This document shows, in pieces, positions 44,283 to 53,803 of a stretch of DNA of 64,000 nt. Position numbers and translations under genes: made by a program. Source of the DNA: Bremia lactucae (Eukaryota; Oomycota; Peronosporomycetes; Peronosporales; Peronosporaceae); NCBI RefSeq assembly GCF_004359215.1, contig NW_027152031.1, forward strand, positions 964,497 through 1,028,496. Direction: 5' to 3'. Each line of letters begins with the position of its first letter. Position 1 is the stretch's first letter. The notes under the pieces are model-generated. The model did no database searches. It saw nothing but the letters and a program-made list of their open reading frames with translations, and had not been told where the DNA came from.

Positions 44283-45086
44283 AAGATTGACATCTCAAAA
44301 TATAGGGGAGTCGAAGAAGACTCCCTTTTGAGATGGTTTGTCGAATTAGACGATGCCATAAGGGCACGTCACATTATCGACGAGCAAATGCAAATCGCAT
44401 TCGCTCAATCAAATCTGGCAGGTCGTGCCAAAACTTGGGCATTGGGCCTTAAGTTACGCGACCCATATGTTTTTGGGTCGCTAGAGGTTTTTAAAACCCG
44501 ACTCAAACAGACGTTTGAGCCACCAAGGGCTGAGTTCAGAGCTCGTTCAGAGCTTCTGAAACTTAAGCAAGGCAAGCGTGATGTGCACGCATATGCCCAG
44601 CACATACGACTCTTAGCGAGTTGTATTACCAATAACCCAGTCCATGAACACACGTTGATTACGGTGTTCATGCAAGGTCTTACGGATGGTCCCGTAAAGA
44701 CCCACCTGTTCCGCTTGGAACTGGATACGCTTGAAGAAGCAATATCCGTAGCGGAACAGGAGGACTTTAGCTTGAGACAGGCTCAAGCAAGTTCGTCATC
44801 ATATCGTCCACCTAGACGACACGAACTAGGAGGTCCAGAACCCATGGACCTTTCCTATGTCGAAAGCGAGAAACCTCGCTTTTCGAATAATAAGCGATCG
44901 CAGAAATGCCATCGCTGCCAAAAATTGGGACATTACGCTCATGAGTGTAGTGCCCCACGTCCAGCACCAAAAGGTACTGAACGTAATTTTGGATCGTATG
45001 CCAAAAAGGGCAACGGTCGCGGATCCGACGTTGTTGCGAAATCGCAACAGCGAGGCGGACCGCCAAAAAATGGACGGGGTCAGTAG
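44283..45086 (+). pseudogene. gag of A4 (capsid and zinc knuckle intact)
   Basis: An open frame from the gap edge to 45086. The Retrotrans_gag-like part spans DISKYRGVEEDSLLRWFVEL through ALGLKLRDPYVFGSLEVF to HEHTLITVFMQGLTDGPVKT. A linker with GGPEPMDLSYVESEKPRF follows, then the knuckle CHRCQKLGHYAHEC, a correct CxxCxxxxHxxxxC, and a basic Gly/Arg tail ending in a stop. The N-terminus is in the gap. Protease follows in another frame, so translation would need a frameshift or the copy is broken. Confidence 0.85.
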
Positions 45087-45136
45087 GGGCGCAACGCCCT
45101 ACTGATCCAGCAACCTCAAGAGAATTTGCAAATCTC

Positions 45137-45607
45137 TTGACAAAAGTTGCTCCAGACACACAATCATTATGTGTCTCTGCACCTGGTGATGAGGTATCCC
45201 TCATCACCTTGAAGTTGAAAGTGACAAATGATTTGTCACTCAGAGCCCTAGTGGACTGCGGAGAGTCGAATAACTTTATTCGTCGCCAGTCACTAGAGGG
45301 TCGTAGGCTCAAATATGCTGAGCGCGACATCCCTCCAACGAGGATGACGGTGCGTCTAGCGAAAGGCGCATAGATAACAGTAGTGAAATGCGTAGTGAAT
45401 TTTCACTACACGTTAAGAGATTTACAGTATGATGATGATTTCATCGTAATGGATTTGGATGACAAATTTGATGTCATCCTCGGTTTACCTTGGCTCAGAA
45501 AATACGAGCCAAGGATCAGCTGGCAGCATCGATCCGTAAAGATGCCTGCCACTTGTGCATCAGATGGCCATCTGATGAACGTCTTGGAGCTCTACCTCCA
45601 AGTTTGA
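45137..45607 (+). pseudogene. Retropepsin of A4 with premature stop
   Basis: Reads LVDCGESNNFIRRQSLEGRR, then a TAG at 45371 in the LAKGA-ITV stretch (relatives have LATGASITV), then FIVMDLDDKFDVILGLPWLR. The catalytic VDCG is intact; only the one stop breaks the domain. Confidence 0.8.
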
Positions 45608-45977
45608 AAATGGCCCTAGCCACCTTTTGCCGTTCTGTTAAGAACAAGGCGGAATCAATGGACATTTCCATCTGCTTAATCAAAAAAGGGAGATTTTCTC
45701 CCTCTTTTCCCTCGAATGTTTTCACATTTACAGTTAGAGGGCGAGCCCTTGGCTCTGAGGCAGGTACAGAGATGTACCGGGACGGCATAGATGCCGCCAA
45801 ATGGTCCTGTACATGACCGATCAGGGAGGCTTCGTACCGCATGAAGGCTTCAAGCCTTGCATGCAGGACCTCTGGTCCCTGGGAGATAATAAATTCCACG
45901 TGCTTAAGCCCGAATAAGGTTTTGAGCTTGTCATTAGTGGCGCGTTGCGCTTCTGACAATTTTGGAACCTCTTCCAT
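45608..45977 (-). pseudogene. Group B gag N-terminal region, copy B2
   Basis: Open minus frame starting MEEVPKLSEAQRATNDKLKT, through FIISQGPEVLHARLEAFMRY, SEPRARPLTVNVKTFEGKEG, LPFLIKQMEMSIDSALFL and VARAIFKLGGRA. It is truncated at the junction with A4. This is the start of a retrotransposon capsid domain. It has no stop, in contrast to the B1 copy. Confidence 0.8.
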
Positions 45978-46037
45978 TTTCGTGAGAAATTAGTATTGTT
46001 AAGACTCAGGCGTAGATTGACTACGAGTGCTACCAGG

Positions 46038-46492
46038 TGTAGCGGAGCTACCTCGCTCCTAAAGTCAGAGGAAGACTTTCAGACTCAGAGAGTCACTTAG
46101 TTCTATTGAACTAATGGGTTTAGCAACTCAGGGAGTCGTACAAGCTATTAAAGCTTGAGGAATCCTAGTTCAAGGGATTCAGGGGTTCGTAGAACCAAAT
46201 GGCAACTAGTGCACAAGAGGATATACCTTAGAAAGGCTTCTATCTCTTACAGATCAATGCGCAAGCCTTAGGAAGGCACTTAACGCTTTAAGATCAAAAG
46301 GGAACTGCACTTTATTTAATTATTTAAATCTAAAAACCTTACCTAGCTAATTAAAAATAGATTTTGGCCGCCAGATTTATATCTACATTAATTACCAATA
46401 CTAAATGGAATTAAGTAATTAACTATTTTAAAATTAGATAAAAGGGTATTTTACCCATAAAGTAAATGTACCTACAACAACGATCCATTACA
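46038..46492 (-). repeat. Group B LTR, copy B2 (455 bp, inverted relative to B1)
   Basis: Minus strand begins TGTAATGGATCGTTG at 46492 and ends TAGCGGAGC-mirror GCTCCGCTACA at 46038. PBS TGGTAGCACTCGTAGTCA follows at 46035-46018. With B1 it makes an inverted pair around copy A4. Confidence 0.85.
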
Positions 46493-46669
46493 GTGTGTCC
46501 CTCCTAAATATATTATGTTGAATTGTGTTGCAATTCATCTGTGCGACAGTCGCAGAAAAATTATCCCAAAACGTGAAATTTAATTGCCACTATTTAGCGA
46601 ATTCGTAAAATTAGGTGAGAATAGCTCACGTAGATCAAGTGAAATACTCAACTCGTGTCCGAGCCAATC
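46493..46669. other. Short intergenic spacer
   Basis: 177 bp between the B2 LTR and the EndoU start codon; must contain the EndoU promoter. Nothing specific recognised. Confidence 0.5.
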
Positions 46670-48086
46670 ATGTCCGGCAGCACCCCAACATGTAATGTGG
46701 AGCTTCAGACACCCTCAATGAACCGAACATAATCGCATAATGTTCATATAGTTGCAGAGTTGAAAAGTCTAGCCGCCGCGTGCAATAAGCTGTGGGAGTT
46801 GGACACAAACCGGTTAGAGCCCAACGTGCACTATGAGCTAAATCTTCAAGAAGGAAAAAGTGCCTACGCCCGCGGTGATGCGGCAAGTGAAAAACTCTTT
46901 GCGTTTGTTGATCCAAGCGTATTTGAGCGTCGCACGTACAAGCTGCTGTTTGACCTATTGGACAATTATGAACGCGAGGTGCCGGAGGGTTCAACAAACA
47001 CTCAACCTATTAAGTAACCTTTTTTCGAATCTGTACAGACAGGAGTATCCGAGCGGGTGACACCCTTTGAAATATTGGAGAACAATGCTTTCCTGAACGC
47101 AGTGATCGATACGGCGCCCATGCGCTATGCGCACGCGTGCGTAATGATTCTATTATCTTTATAATTGATCATATAATCACGATAGGTGGTGCATATGGTA
47201 GTTGGTTATTAAAAAACAAAAAAGTTACAGGCGAGATGCAAGACTTCAAAAAGAAACTCGAGCTAATTTGGTTCGGACTGTATCGCCGCGGCGCGCGCAA
47301 TGACTCATCGGGTTTCGAGCACATCTTCGTTGGCGAACAGAAAAATGTGAGTTGAGACATGCATAGACTTGTTGTAACTAATTCTTTGTGCCCTTTTTTA
47401 TTGCAGGGCAAAATTTGTGGCTGTCATAATTGGCTTCAGGTGTACAACGAAGAGCGCAAAGGTCTGATTGACTACCAAGGATACATCCGTCCTAAACAAC
47501 GTAGGCGCAATTTCATGGAGTCTCACAACAAGGAGCAACTCATCACATTTCAGTTTCACTGGGAAGGCAAAATTAAGCTCGTGTCGACAAGGTGGGTGTT
47601 TATTCATTCCTAGATGAAGTGAGATACTTATAAGTTAATTTTCTTAGTTTGGTCGGAGTGAGTCCAGAATTTGAAATGGCGCTGTACACCATGTGTTTCC
47701 TTAATGGAGAGGAAAACAATCACGTTCACCTCGGGCCTTACTTGGTCAACATTAAATGCTATGCATTCGCTTGTGGGAAGGATACGAAGATTGGCACAGC
47801 CTATCCGGAAGCGCTACCACTTACCGAAGCACAGGCTGCGACAAAGATAGCGGCTATTCTTCGTGGCCACCTCACTCGCATTCACAACCCTCACATTCGT
47901 CGCCAAACTCGACCACCCCCTTCCGGTGCGGCGTGGGGTCCGCCGCCGGGAGTCGTTCGGCCTAATGATACCAGATCGTCTCAAAAGGTCTGCACTGAAG
48001 CTTCTAGACAGCATGCCACCGCTTCAGCATCCATCATTGCTGATTCCGAGCTTACCGGAGCATGGGCCCAGCCCCACAAATGGTAA
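46670..48086 (+). CDS. EndoU-family uridylate-specific endoribonuclease
   Basis: Six exons: 46670-46691, 46752-46988, 47043-47136, 47202-47346, 47407-47591 and 47648-48086. The exact borders of exons 2 and 3 are less sure. The spliced frame totals 373 residues without a stop. The EndoU (XendoU) domain is clear: LFAFVDPSVFERRTYKLLFD, SERVTPFEILENNAFLNAVI, IWFGLYRRG, SSGFEHIFVGE and CGCHNWLQVYNEE, holding the two catalytic His, then LVGVSPEFEMALYTMCF and HVHLGPYLVNIKCYAFACG. EndoU enzymes cut RNA at U with metal and leave 2',3'-cyclic phosphate. No signal peptide is visible, so it is likely intracellular. After the domain about 110 extra residues follow, with an IQ-like helix (IAAILRGHLTR) and a Pro-rich tail. 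Confidence 0.9.
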
Positions 48087-49283
48087 CTCACAGGTGACGT
48101 CTACAAAAGTGCAGCATGTAGATATTTACGACATCAATAGTATCTTCGTTTGCACTCTAGCGTCCGTTCTGAGGCGGCCACAATTAGATACAAGTCTTTG
48201 GTTTCACACTTGAAAGGCCTGTATTGCCTCTGTTACTTGGTGTTCCTTCAATACCAAGCAGATTAAAGGAATTACGTAGAATCGATAATAAGTGCCAAGG
48301 ATGAAGACAAACGCTTTTAAAAGGCTTAACAAAGGCCCTTGTAGACATTGACACGGACAAGTCAGATGCCCCTACTCCAGAAGTTGTGGCTCTACCCTAA
48401 GAATGCAATCAGGCCTAGATTGACCGGTCTAGTATAAATCGTCATTATGACGATCTCTCTCGTTGCGGCACACTGGTGCTCCAGTGGCATAGTCGCCTTA
48501 AGCTAGCTGACAATGGCGCTTACCGATCTTTCAGTCGTCGTGCCTCCTTTGCAAAAGCAGGTGACATCATAGCAGTACTCTTATGAAAAGACGGTCGTTC
48601 CTTTAAAGCTACGACGTCAGCGACTTCATTTGTGCTGAGCTTTTAAGAGAGCGCATTGAGCGCGGGGGCTTTCAAAGCAGACAGGGTGGTGAACTACTTA
48701 CAGCATATTCAAAGTTACAATGCAGTGGATGCTAATGCTTGACGAAGTCGATATTGTGGCAAGCAAGACCTTAAAACAAACCCTCGATCATTTTCTTTTC
48801 AATCAAACGCGCTTTTTCATACAACGTGGTGCAAGCAGCAGACGGTTAATAACCTTTGCTTGATGTGCGCTTTTCTGACAAACCTGCCTATTTGCTGGTT
48901 ATTCAGTTTTTCATGTTAATTCTATGGAGTCTGTATGCTCGAGGAAGATATCAAGTCGCCTGCAACTTTAGACGCTAAGGTCGCCAAAGACATGTGAGTA
49001 CGGAAGTGGGCTCTTCCCCACCACATAACCCCTCCAATGGCTCGGCTACCAATCACGGGGGGATGCTTTTTAATGCATTAAAGCTCCATGACATGACACA
49101 GAAAATTCCGTGAAATGCGGACTACTAAGTAGCAACAGAACTTCAGCTAACTCGACTACAGGTAATAAGAATAAATCTTCCTTACAAGCCATTGACAAAG
49201 CTTCAATCATCATCGAATCGGTTAGGATTCAAATATTTATAAATCGAAGTTACTGTTGTGCATTTCTTACCAGGTCGCATATA
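48087..49283. other. Unexplained 1.2-kb stretch
   Basis: No open frame over 80 residues. Broken plus-strand text such as VPSIPSRLKELRRIDNKC (48238-48295) and KALVDIDTDKSDAPTPEVVAL (48340-48400) looks once-coding, so an eroded gene is possible, but I cannot name it. No LTR or knuckle motif seen. Confidence 0.35.
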
Positions 49284-50869
49284 TCAATATTCCTCGTCAG
49301 CAACGGTGAGCCAATCAGGTATGGTGATGCCATTGGAATTATTATAATCTAGCGCCGTAATAGCCGACTTTTTTGCGTTTTCAGTGGCTGCGTAAACTGA
49401 TCCGCCGACCCACGCAAGCATGTTTCGCGGAAAGCAAATCTGGACAAGCTCTACTCGGTCGACAGCCGATGTAGAAGAAGCAAAATCGCTGTCATGACGC
49501 AATGCCTCGCGTACTTCAGCCACTATGCGTTGCGCCAGGCCTGGAGCACAACGGTATCAGCACGAATACTTCGTCAACCACATATTCTATGCACTACTGT
49601 ACCAGGAATCATTGCAGTTCCTCCGATCAGGAGCATATTTTCCAGCATGGCCGATCGGATGTCGACAGAAGCTTTCTTCAAGACGTGAACAATGCCGTCG
49701 ACGATAGACGCACCATCCACACCATCACGGACTATTAAGCAAATATACAGAATTGAGGTGAGCGCATTGGCCATCAAAAGCAATATGAGTACCATTAAGC
49801 AGCGGCTCTACTGCCCCTGTACGAAGAGAGCCAGGAACCTATCGCAATTAACATCTTCAAGTTTTTAGGATTGAAACGCACAAAAGAAGTTTTTAAAAAT
49901 ACCTGTAGCACGGCGTTGTCTTGCGTCTGAAAATTAGCGCCAACCACATTATTTAATGGATCCTATATCGTGCAAAGTCCCTCAGTGCTACATTCAGTAC
50001 CAGAATTTTTGGCCACTTTGCATTACTATTTGCTGTGCAAAGCACGCCCGTTCAAGAATGTCCTCTGCCAAAGTTTCGGTCACAGGCATCACCCTCTTTG
50101 AGTTACCCGTTGGCTGATCGTGTAAAACATTTAGCTCCTGTTGAATGACATTACAGCAGTTTCTACTGCCAATAGGAACAGCTACACCATAATACCACCA
50201 AGTGATTCCATTTTAAGGCTCAAACACAGCACAATATATGTTTAACACCCACTTTCGTAAAGATAAGGCAAAGGAATTCCTTTGTAAACTGGAAGTAATC
50301 TCGTCTCCATCCAACCACAATCTATGACCAACGCGGTGTGATTGGCCGTAGCATACAAAACTGCAACCATTGACGGTACCAGAGTCACCGCTGCAGCCTG
50401 AAAGCATACATAATTCCTCGACTTTAGCGTAGGCCTCTTAATAGATTGCATTGCTTCAACCTTAAATGAGTCAAATAGGATACAAAGCAGCGTCTCTCGA
50501 AACACGCGCGGTAGCAGCAGATCCTCGCAGACTACAAACCGCCGACGCGAAGGATTCACCAGCATTAGCCTGCCATTCAGAACCCGTGAAGTCGCAGCTG
50601 TATCGATAGCATTTAAACATACCCAAAACATATTCTGTGTAGCTGCGAATATAAATATTGGTGCCAATCCGCCGCGCTGCGTGGCTTCTGCAGCATTTCC
50701 CCCATCTTCAACTCGAACGGTATTAGGTACATTAAAGCTAAACTTGACAGCAAGACCACAAACGCACCTGACAATACTCCACACATTGCGGAGAGCGCTC
50801 CCCAGAGATGCCGCATCGAATGTATCGCGCCCCGAGCTCCAGCACCAACACACTCTTGTCGCTGCTCAT
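49284..50869 (-). CDS. ACTR10: Actin-related protein 10 (dynactin pointed-end subunit)
   Basis: Multi-exon minus-strand gene. Exon 1 (50869-50768) reads LVLELGARYIRCGISGERSP, the first actin-fold strand. Later exons read LVNPSRRRFVV, LLPRVFRETLL, ALVIDCGWMETRLLPVYKGI (phosphate-2-like), ERACFAQQI, ENMLLIGGTAMIPG (classic actin-family C-terminal box), NMLAWVGGSVYAA and ITIPDWL at the end. The pattern fits Arp10/Arp11 rather than actin. Arp10 caps the dynactin mini-filament with Arp11-p25-p27-p62 and supports dynein transport. I infer about seven short introns. Borders in the middle (50250-49850) are uncertain, and one junction (near 50253/50182) needs a weak site. The neighbouring HECT gene lies 183 bp upstream on the same strand. 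Confidence 0.8.
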
Positions 50870-51051
50870 TTATTCGAATTGCCTCAATTTAATATCTGCT
50901 ATTTGGCAATCTTTTCCTAACTAAATTTCAAAAGAATCAACACGATAAATACTTGATCGACAATTTTATAAAAACAATCAAAAATTTCAAAACTTTTATT
51001 GCAACAATTGTGGTTATTAAAATAGTACGAATACGTGAACACTTAGACGAC

Positions 51052-53103
51052 TTATGCAGTCGTAAATCCAGTGAGATCGGCGTCCAGCGTAGCGTACAAC
51101 ATATTCTTCAACTCTTTTTTGCTTTTATACATTGGTAAATCCAATCGATTAAAACACGCGTGGCTTGAAATGTATTGCGTCGTCTTGTACGATACTCCCT
51201 TCAGATTAAACGGGCAAAGACGGCCATCATAACTAGTAAGACCACGGAAACCCGACAGTGGTACACAAGCTGATCCCGTTGCAAATAGCAAAAGACGCCG
51301 ACGGTTTTCGTTCGGCATCTGATGCACGATTTCCCAAAACCATCGAGTAAGATCTGCACCCACCAAATTCGGAGACATGACGGTGTGTGCCTTCCAGTCC
51401 GAGACGTCAATTTCAGGAGACCCACAGAGCAGATAATCGAATTCTTCTGGGTCAAATATCATCAGCATCTCGCGAGGAATGACCTCGTAGAGACCTTTCA
51501 GGAACGCGTACATTTGATCGGCAACACTCTCGAAGAGCAAGTGTCGGAAGCGACGGTCCAAGTACTCGCGCTTGTTTAAGTTAGTGACGGCAATGTTCCG
51601 TCCGTTCGGAATTAAGTCCACTACGACTTTTTCAGACTCATTAATCTGCTCATTCAAGCTAAAATCAAGTTCGAGATCATCCACTCCGTCGTTATCCATT
51701 AGCCAACGTAAATTACGGTAACTCTCGGGGTCAATAAACTCCATGTCGGCAAAGGTGACAGGGACACCCAAGATTACTTTAAGCAACGGCAGCGCAAGAT
51801 GGAAACCCCAGACGCCACCTTCAAGCAATGCTCGGCCAATCAAACGTCCAGTGGCGAAATAGTAGCTGAGGTGGTCATCACCTACCTCAATTCGAGACTG
51901 TGGATTAAAATGAAAACACTGATCCGCCTTGTTCGTGCACGTGAAGAGACGTAATGTCGGCGACGCTAGCAATTCGTTAACCAGCATAAACCATTCCCGA
52001 TGCACTCCTCCAGCATCCACGCCGCTTTCGTCTAAAAAGTTAATACGCATAAATGATCGTAAATTCTTTGGCTGAATACAGTACATGTGGTCCATAGACT
52101 CTTCTAACATATAGTCACGGTGCACTGACAGCTTCAGGAACTCTACCTCTGCGGGTACGATAAGCGACGCAGTGATCACGACAAAATGCGCATACTTGGA
52201 AGGAAAATCATTAGTTGCCATGAAAACTGTCTCCTTACGTCGCTCTGGTCCAACGTAGGCAAGTGTCGACATGCCTGTTGGGAATTCTGCGGGGTCAGAC
52301 TTGGATGCTTCCACCAACTCCAACCTAACATCCGTCGGTAGTTTCGATTTACCGGAAACGTCTTCGTTACTATCTAGTGCCTGCGTCACGGCAAGCACTG
52401 GCTCAACTGTCGCACTTGCCTCCTCTTGACTCTCATTCTGTCCTTGGCATTCATCAACCGATTCACTATCCTCTCCCACCTCATCCTCAACGGAGACAAT
52501 CAAGCGCACCGTATACCCAGGCATGGTTGAGTCTACTTCGCTACTGACTGGAACGTTATTGCCACCACTGCGGTACCAGAATAAATTTCCTTCCACGTCT
52601 AGCTTCCTGCTCCACTCGCGACGGTTTCTGGCGCGTCGTTGCTGGCGACTCAACGAAGACATTTTTCTTGGTCTTGGCGATAGAATATGCGATGGCCGGG
52701 GTGCATTCACCATATATGCGGAACTTCCTCTGCTTGAATTGCTCTCTACTCGCTGGAGTTTATGATGCCGCTGGGGCTGCCGCTCTTCGTCGTCACTATC
52801 GTCGTCCACTGTATTAATGGACAGCGACGGCAACTTGTCACCACATAGGACGCAGTGCTCAAAGCGTTTAAAGTTTTCAAACTCACAGCTGGAACAGGCA
52901 CTGTAGCCGGCCTCCGCTTCTCGCGTAGCTGCATCGATGCGATGATCGACCGACTCGCCCGAAAGTAGCGGGACCTCCATGTCCAACAGGTGGCGGTTCC
53001 GTCGACACGCCATAAGCCACACGACGAAGAAAACAGTGCACAACAGAAGCATACCAATACCTTGGTACACCATCGACGCCTCCGTCGAACGCTCATTGTC
53101 CAT
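51052..53103 (-). CDS. Membrane-anchored HECT E3 ubiquitin ligase with RanBP2-type zinc finger
   Basis: Single exon, 683 residues. N-terminal hydrophobic segment at about 14-33 (MLLLCTVFFVVWLMAC) followed by Arg-rich residues, so probably a signal anchor with the rest cytosolic. A zinc finger CSSCEFENFKRFEHCVLC at about 69-86 fits CxxCxxxNx6CxxC of RanBP2-type fingers. An acidic, Ser-rich linker follows. The HECT domain covers about 310-683: FRINFLDESGVDAGGVHREW (N-lobe), YFATGRLIGRALL, and the C-lobe end HACFNRLDLPMYKSKKEL, where Cys650 is the expected ubiquitin-accepting residue. It would move ubiquitin from an E2 to substrates, perhaps at an internal membrane. The architecture is unusual. 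No Nedd4-type WW or C2 domain is seen. Confidence 0.9.
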   Translation of the reverse strand: MDNERSTEASMVYQGIGMLLLCTVFFVVWLMACRRNRHLLDMEVPLLSGESVDHRIDAATREAEAGYSACSSCEFENFKRFEHCVLCGDKLPSLSINTVDDDSDDEERQPQRHHKLQRVESNSSRGSSAYMVNAPRPSHILSPRPRKMSSLSRQQRRARNRREWSRKLDVEGNLFWYRSGGNNVPVSSEVDSTMPGYTVRLIVSVEDEVGEDSESVDECQGQNESQEEASATVEPVLAVTQALDSNEDVSGKSKLPTDVRLELVEASKSDPAEFPTGMSTLAYVGPERRKETVFMATNDFPSKYAHFVVITASLIVPAEVEFLKLSVHRDYMLEESMDHMYCIQPKNLRSFMRINFLDESGVDAGGVHREWFMLVNELLASPTLRLFTCTNKADQCFHFNPQSRIEVGDDHLSYYFATGRLIGRALLEGGVWGFHLALPLLKVILGVPVTFADMEFIDPESYRNLRWLMDNDGVDDLELDFSLNEQINESEKVVVDLIPNGRNIAVTNLNKREYLDRRFRHLLFESVADQMYAFLKGLYEVIPREMLMIFDPEEFDYLLCGSPEIDVSDWKAHTVMSPNLVGADLTRWFWEIVHQMPNENRRRLLLFATGSACVPLSGFRGLTSYDGRLCPFNLKGVSYKTTQYISSHACFNRLDLPMYKSKKELKNMLYATLDADLTGFTTA

Positions 53104-53145
53104 TGCCTAACAAGAGTTGTATTTCTAGTGAAGAACCTGGCTTAC

Positions 53146-53159
53146 AAGTCGTGGAATGA
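53146..53159 (-). promoter_or_regulatory. Possible initiator upstream of HECT gene
   Basis: Minus strand TCATTCCACGACTT, 43-56 bp before the ATG at 53103. It matches the oomycete TCATTYYNCAWTTT initiator in its first half and less well after. Confidence 0.35.
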
Positions 53160-53803
53160 AAATCCACACTGAAGCCAGTAAAAATCGTATTGCGAATCAG
53201 TCTCTACATATTCATTGATTCGTGTAAGTTTATCACACTTGCAACCTTTATGTCGTTGTATGACATAAATAGGTTTCCGCCCCGATTTCTACGTAAATTC
53301 CTACAATTATATCGCTTATGCACAATATTATTACAGTACTCGCCGATCCAACAACATCGGAGGGATCACCTCAGGGATGTGCCGAACCAACCTGGTTCTT
53401 TTCGTAACATGTTGAAAGCTGGATCTAAAAATAACTAACACAAAACGAAGGGTAACAATAGATTCACAAACATGCTTTTTCGGGCGTGCCGTTCCATTAC
53501 AAAATATTAATAATCAAATGGAGCTGCACGAGTCTTCGAGCAAACATATTATATATATTGTTCAGCAATTGACCTATCCGATAAAGGAAAAGATTGAGAA
53601 ATTTTAGGTGCCGTCTGTCTATTTTCACTGACAATTATTCATGTTCTTGATAAAAGGTCCTCATTTTTACAGCAGCCCTAGCTGTAAACTTCATCGCAAA
53701 TATGCCAGTCTTCTTGCTCAAGTAAAAGAGGATCTAAGGTTGCAATCTTGAGCTAGACAGCTCTGATAGGGCACCCAGATGAATTAGATCTGTTTGATCG
53801 TTG
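53160..53803. other. Intergenic, nothing recognised
   Basis: AT-rich stretch with no frame of note on either strand. Confidence 0.5.

Larger units (their letters stand above)
44283..45607 (+). mobile_element. Group A Ty3/gypsy element, copy A4 (gag and protease only)
   Basis: After the gap the element continues with a long clean gag and a damaged protease, then stops at about 45607 where minus-strand group B gag begins. RT, RNase H, integrase and the 3' LTR are absent. This is the youngest-looking group A gag in the window. Confidence 0.85.

Noticed and set aside
43621..44367. Two minus-strand frames of about 245 residues
   Set aside because: They cross the N gap and are artefacts of translating N.
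49494..49738. Plus-strand frames of 60-78 residues
   Set aside because: Antisense of ARP10 C-terminal exons.
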